11,965 nt of DNA from Gammaproteobacteria bacterium (GTDB lineage: Bacteria > Pseudomonadota > Gammaproteobacteria > Steroidobacterales > Steroidobacteraceae): positions 1-11,965 of the forward strand of contig DAIDKA010000239.1 of NCBI GenBank assembly GCA_027451085.1, read 5' to 3'. Positions 9,081 to 11,965 of the stretch are shown here, piece by piece (within the stretch, counting starts at the first letter, position 1; each line of letters opens with the position of its first letter). The translations under genes and the position numbers were made by a program. Under the pieces are notes generated by a model. The model was not told the origin of the DNA and searched no databases. It saw only the letters and a list, made by a program, of their open reading frames with translations.

Positions 9081-9536
9081 ATGAAGAACACTCTGCGGCA
9101 GCTGGCTTTCGCCGGCGCGGCATGTCTGATCGCGGCGGGCGCTGATGCGCAGCAGGCAGTGTCCCTGAGCGGGGCGCGCGTGGGCGGGCCGGATGTCGCG
9201 GCACTCGCCAGGTTCTACGAGCAGGCCTTCGGCCTGGTCGAGGTCAACCGCGTGAACCTGCCCGGCGGCCAGATCGAAATCATGCTGAACTTCGGCGCGA
9301 ACGCGCAGGCCGCCAAGGCCAACCCCGCCGCGCAGATCGTCATCATGCACCGCGCCGACAGCCTCAATGATCCGGTGCCGCACCTGCTTCTGAACGTCGC
9401 GAGCCTCAAGACCACCGGCGAGGCGATCACGGGGGCCGGCGGCAAGATCGGCAAGCCCATCAACTTCGGCCGGATCACGCTTGGCATCGCCACTGATCCT
9501 GCCGGCAACCAGATGGAGTTGATCCAGCAACCTTAG
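9081..9536 (+). CDS. Exported VOC superfamily (glyoxalase/bleomycin-resistance-like) protein
   Basis: The protein has 151 residues with a signal peptide (about 1-23, cut near Ala-Asp-Ala) and a GAAGGGGA ribosome site at 9068-9075. The mature part has the VOC layout: VAALARFYEQAFGLVEVNRV (helix, then strand), a strand IEIMLNFG, a central block ending PVPHLLLNV with a possible metal-ligand His, a helix near AITGAGGKIG, and the terminal strand IATDPAGNQMELIQ with the Glu that often binds metal in this superfamily. VOC proteins include glyoxalase I, extradiol dioxygenases and antibiotic-binding proteins; an exported form is unusual and the substrate cannot be told from sequence. It is a tandem paralogue of the shortened gene 71 bases upstream. 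It is followed by two strong hairpins. Confidence 0.85.
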   Translation: MKNTLRQLAFAGAACLIAAGADAQQAVSLSGARVGGPDVAALARFYEQAFGLVEVNRVNLPGGQIEIMLNFGANAQAAKANPAAQIVIMHRADSLNDPVPHLLLNVASLKTTGEAITGAGGKIGKPINFGRITLGIATDPAGNQMELIQQP

Positions 9537-9542
9537 TTTTCG

Positions 9543-9570
9543 GCAGAAAGTCGCCTGCGGCGCTTTCTGC
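9543..9570. repeat. Hairpin 1 after the VOC gene
   Basis: GCAGAAAG and CGCC (9543-9550, 9552-9555) pair with GGCG and CTTTCTGC (9559-9570). This gives 12 pairs with a single bulged T at 9551 and a three-base loop. It begins six bases after the VOC stop codon. There is no T-run behind it, so it is not a textbook terminator. Confidence 0.65.
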
Positions 9571-9577
9571 AGGGTGG

Positions 9578-9613
9578 AACAGCCGTCAAAAAGCGTGGTT
9601 TTTGACGGCTGTT
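9578..9613. repeat. Hairpin 2, 15-pair perfect stem
   Basis: AACAGCCGTCAAAAA (9578-9592) pairs perfectly with its complement at 9599-9613 around the loop GCGTGG. The A/T pairs lie next to the loop and the G/C pairs at the base, and no T-run follows, which is the reverse of an intrinsic terminator. It stands seven bases after hairpin 1. It may be a small mobile repeat, an mRNA-stabilising structure, or a protein site. Confidence 0.7.
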
Positions 9614-9694
9614 AGCTGGGCGGCCGCGCTGCCACCATACCTTCATGATGCGGTCATATCATCCCAGCGGTCATCGCCTCACGGGGTGTACCGC

Positions 9695-10045
9695 ATGCGC
9701 GCCCGACTCATCGCCCCCGCTCTCGCCATCGCCGGCTTTGTCCTCACCCTGGAGGTGGTGTCCTGGCAGAACCGGCCGATGCCACCGGCCACAGGCTGGC
9801 GCAGCAACCTGCTGGTCACGCCCGTGGCGCGGACCGCATCAACCGTCCCACAGGCAGCACCGGCGCTGGTCACCGACCCACAGCCGCAGGCTCCCGCGCC
9901 ACTGCCGGTAGCCGCAGCCGTCGCACCCCCTGAAGCCCTCCCCAGTGCGCAAGCACCGGACCCCGAGACCACCCTGCCCGTCTACGGCGAAGATGACGAC
10001 GCACGTGATGACGGCTCCGGCAACGACCGGCCGCGTCGCAAATAA
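9695..10045 (+). CDS. Small anchored Pro/Ala-rich hypothetical protein
   Basis: I do not recognise this 116-residue protein. It starts with a short basic segment and a hydrophobic stretch (about 4-24, LIAPALAIAGFVLTLEVVSW) that looks like a membrane anchor or uncleaved signal. A low-complexity Pro/Ala/Gln-rich linker follows (about 50-95), then a strongly charged tail with an acidic run EDDDARDD and a basic end RPRRK. The start at 9695 has GGGG at 9683-9686 before it; a GTG at 9686 in the same frame is an alternative, and the frame stays open to 9602. The stop lies five bases before the multicopper oxidase start, so the two are very likely co-transcribed and perhaps translationally coupled. 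It may hold or present something in the periplasm for the oxidase, which is inference. Confidence 0.6.
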   Translation: MRARLIAPALAIAGFVLTLEVVSWQNRPMPPATGWRSNLLVTPVARTASTVPQAAPALVTDPQPQAPAPLPVAAAVAPPEALPSAQAPDPETTLPVYGEDDDARDDGSGNDRPRRK

Positions 10046-10050
10046 CCTTC

Positions 10051-11772
10051 GTGCACCGGCTTTTCTTCCTGCTCGCGGCAGCCATCGTGCTGTCTCCGGC
10101 GCACGCCACGGACTGGTGCCCCCGTCCCGCGCCCGGTTCAGTCGTCTCCCAGCCGCCGGAACTGCGCAGTCATGACGGCGTGCTCAAACTGGACCTGCGC
10201 ATCCTGCGTTACCCGGGTCCGGACAAGACCACCCGTTACTGCTACATGGCCGGCAACGGCGCGCAATCTCCGACCCTGGCCCTGCACCCGGGCGACCTGC
10301 TCGAACTGAGCTTCACCAATGCCATGACCTCGGCGCCTGGTGATCCGCCGCCGATGACCCATGACACGGGCACGCGCGTGACCCATGACCCCAACATGCA
10401 CATGGGACCCGCCGGACATGCCGACCCCTGCACCAGCGGTGTCATGGGCGCTACTTCCGCCAACCTGCACTTCCATGGCCTGTCCGTGCCGGCACTCTGC
10501 CACCAGGACGAGGTGCTCAGGACCTCGATCCAGCCAGGCGATCCTGCGTTCGAGTACCGCTTCCGCATCCCCGACAACCAGCCGCCGGGCCTGTACTGGT
10601 ACCACCCGCACATCCATGGCTTCAGCAGCCCCCAGGTGCTGGGCGGCGCCTCCGGCGCGCTCATTGTCGAAGGCATCGAACGGGCGGTGCCCGATGCGGC
10701 CGGACTCCCGGCGCGCGTGCTGGTAATCCGCGACCAGGACCTCATCAACCCGGCGGCACCGCCGGATCCCTCTGAACCGAAGGTGCCCCCGACCCTGATC
10801 GACCGCGACGGCGAGTCCGCCAACAACGGCACGGGCTTCGGCCGCCCGGCCAAGGACCTGTCGATCAACTTCGTGCCGGTGCCCTACCCGGACTATCTGC
10901 CGGCCGTCATCCGCATGCAGCCGGGTGCGCGCGAGCTGTGGCGGGTGCTCAACGCCTCGGCAGTGACCTATCTGAACCTCGCGCTGATCTTCGGTCGCAA
11001 GCCACAGCCGATCAGCGTGGTGGCCATCGACGGCGTGCCCGCACACGCCAGTGCGGACGCGGCCCCTCCGGTCGCCCGGGTGGACCACATCGGCATCCCT
11101 CCCGGTGGCCGCGTCGAGTTCATCGTCGATGGACCGCCCGCCGTAGTGCCGGCGCTGCTGGTGACGCGCACGGTGGATACCGGCCAGGGCGGTGAAAACG
11201 ATCCCAACAGGGCGCTGGCCCGCATCGAAACCGCACCCGATGCGCGGGAACCCGCAGCGTTGCCGGCCGAACATCCGCCGCTGCCAAAGCCTGCGCTGCC
11301 CTGGCTGGGGGATGTCCAGCCGGTACGCGTGCGCAAGCTGTACTTTTCAGAAAAGCTCGACAACCCGCAGGACCCCGGCAGCGCCACGACTTTCTACATC
11401 ACCGTGGACGGCCAGACCCCGAAAGCCTTCGATCCCGCGGACGGACCCAACATCGTGGCGCACCAGGGGGACGTGGAGGACTGGATCATCGAGAACCGTT
11501 CGACCGAGCTGCATACCTTCCACATACACCAGCTGCACTTCCTGCTCATGGACTGGAACGGCGTTGCGGTGAACGAACCCTTCCTGCGCGACACCGTGAA
11601 CGTGCCCTACTACAACGGCCGCATGCTGCAATACCCCAGTGTCCGGCTGCGCATGGATTTCCGCGACCCGGACAGCGTGGGCACCTTCGTATACCACTGC
11701 CACCTGCTGGAACACGAGGACGCCGGCATGATGGGAGTCATCCAGGTCGATCCCGTCGTCTCCAACCAATGA
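10051..11772 (+). CDS. Multicopper oxidase, periplasmic
   Basis: The product is 573 residues and starts at GTG (10051), the first possible start in frame. It has no clear ribosome site of its own, consistent with coupling to the gene that ends five bases before it. A signal peptide covers residues 1-19 (cut after Ala-His-Ala). Multicopper oxidases take single electrons from a substrate at the type 1 copper and reduce O2 to water at the trinuclear cluster. All four ligand motifs are present: HFHG (His140, His142), WYHPHIHG (His185, His187), HTFHIHQLHF (His488, His491, His493) and HCHLLEHEDAGMM (His549, Cys550, His551, His555, axial Met560). The enzyme should therefore be active. A Met/His-rich insert lies at about 92-132, before the first motif. 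The substrate could be metal ions (Cu, Mn, Fe) or phenols; no copper-resistance partner such as copB is visible, so the role is open. Confidence 0.94.
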   Translation: MHRLFFLLAAAIVLSPAHATDWCPRPAPGSVVSQPPELRSHDGVLKLDLRILRYPGPDKTTRYCYMAGNGAQSPTLALHPGDLLELSFTNAMTSAPGDPPPMTHDTGTRVTHDPNMHMGPAGHADPCTSGVMGATSANLHFHGLSVPALCHQDEVLRTSIQPGDPAFEYRFRIPDNQPPGLYWYHPHIHGFSSPQVLGGASGALIVEGIERAVPDAAGLPARVLVIRDQDLINPAAPPDPSEPKVPPTLIDRDGESANNGTGFGRPAKDLSINFVPVPYPDYLPAVIRMQPGARELWRVLNASAVTYLNLALIFGRKPQPISVVAIDGVPAHASADAAPPVARVDHIGIPPGGRVEFIVDGPPAVVPALLVTRTVDTGQGGENDPNRALARIETAPDAREPAALPAEHPPLPKPALPWLGDVQPVRVRKLYFSEKLDNPQDPGSATTFYITVDGQTPKAFDPADGPNIVAHQGDVEDWIIENRSTELHTFHIHQLHFLLMDWNGVAVNEPFLRDTVNVPYYNGRMLQYPSVRLRMDFRDPDSVGTFVYHCHLLEHEDAGMMGVIQVDPVVSNQ

Positions 11773-11861
11773 CAAGGTGTCAACCAAACATCACCTGCCT
11801 GCAACAGGACGCTCCGAGACTTTCCCGCGCGCACTGCGCACTCATTTCCCAGGGAGGTTTC

Positions 11862-11965
11862 ATGAACGTTCGAGCCATGGTTTCACGCACCCTGAACGGC
11901 ATGCAGGCGACGGCGATGTCGCTCGCACTGCTGCAGCTTTCCATCGGCCCGGTCCTGGCCGCGGT
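11862..11965 (+). CDS. Start of an exported protein, function unknown (cut by window edge)
   Basis: A strong ribosome site, AGGGAGG at 11851-11857, precedes ATG at 11862. The 34 codons in the window begin MNVRAMVSRTLNGMQ and continue with a hydrophobic core (MSLALLQLSIGPVLAA), a typical signal peptide. The frame is open to the edge. The mature protein lies outside the window, so no family can be given. It is 89 bases downstream of the multicopper oxidase on the same strand and could be in its operon, since I see no terminator between them. Confidence 0.7.
   Translation, partial: MNVRAMVSRTLNGMQATAMSLALLQLSIGPVLAA

Noticed and set aside
10138..11274. A 378-codon open frame on the minus strand inside the multicopper oxidase gene
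   Set aside because: The plus strand encodes all four copper motifs. The minus-strand product is Arg/His/Gly-rich and unrecognisable.
11773..11861. Possible terminator between the multicopper oxidase and the last gene
   Set aside because: Only a five-base pairing (AGGTG with CACCT) with a long loop and no T-run is present, too weak to call.

Overview
The window is GC-rich chromosomal DNA with tightly packed genes on both strands. It probably comes from a gammaproteobacterium. The clues are a 741-residue monomeric isocitrate dehydrogenase that keeps the Azotobacter residue numbering, a membrane GGDEF-EAL protein, and many exported proteins of poorly studied families. This assignment is inference from protein style, because there is no rRNA or ribosomal protein operon here to place the organism. 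I see no tRNA, rRNA, CRISPR array, transposase or integrase, and no stretch over 300 bases without a gene.

Left part (1-4130): the 3' end of a secreted ribonuclease T2 gene converges on icd, which lies on the minus strand. Upstream of icd and divergent from it is a two-gene operon, joined by an ATGA overlap, for two small exported proteins. The first is a DUF6152 protein predicted to start with two histidines once its signal peptide is removed. The second is an uncharacterised exported protein.

Centre (4127-8641): a gene for an inner-membrane cyclic-di-GMP enzyme with both a GGDEF and an EAL domain is divergent from a gene for elongation factor G. The EF-G gene stands alone, without rpsL, rpsG or tuf next to it. 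Its protein has an enlarged switch I region and a domain IV that reads like the alphaproteobacterial/mitochondrial type, so it is probably a second EF-G. A strong intrinsic terminator follows it.

Right part (8743-11965): two tandem genes encode exported proteins of the VOC (glyoxalase-like) superfamily. The first is a shrunken copy of the second, missing two in-frame blocks. Two strong tandem hairpins follow. Then comes a two-gene unit of a small anchored Pro/Ala-rich protein and a complete multicopper oxidase. The window ends in the start of another exported protein.

The genes do not form one obvious pathway. The common thread is export to the periplasm: six or seven of the ten genes encode signal peptides or are known secreted types. 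I found no clear new multi-gene system. The best leads are the DUF6152 pair with its possible N-terminal histidine copper site, the internally deleted VOC paralogue, and the unusual EF-G.
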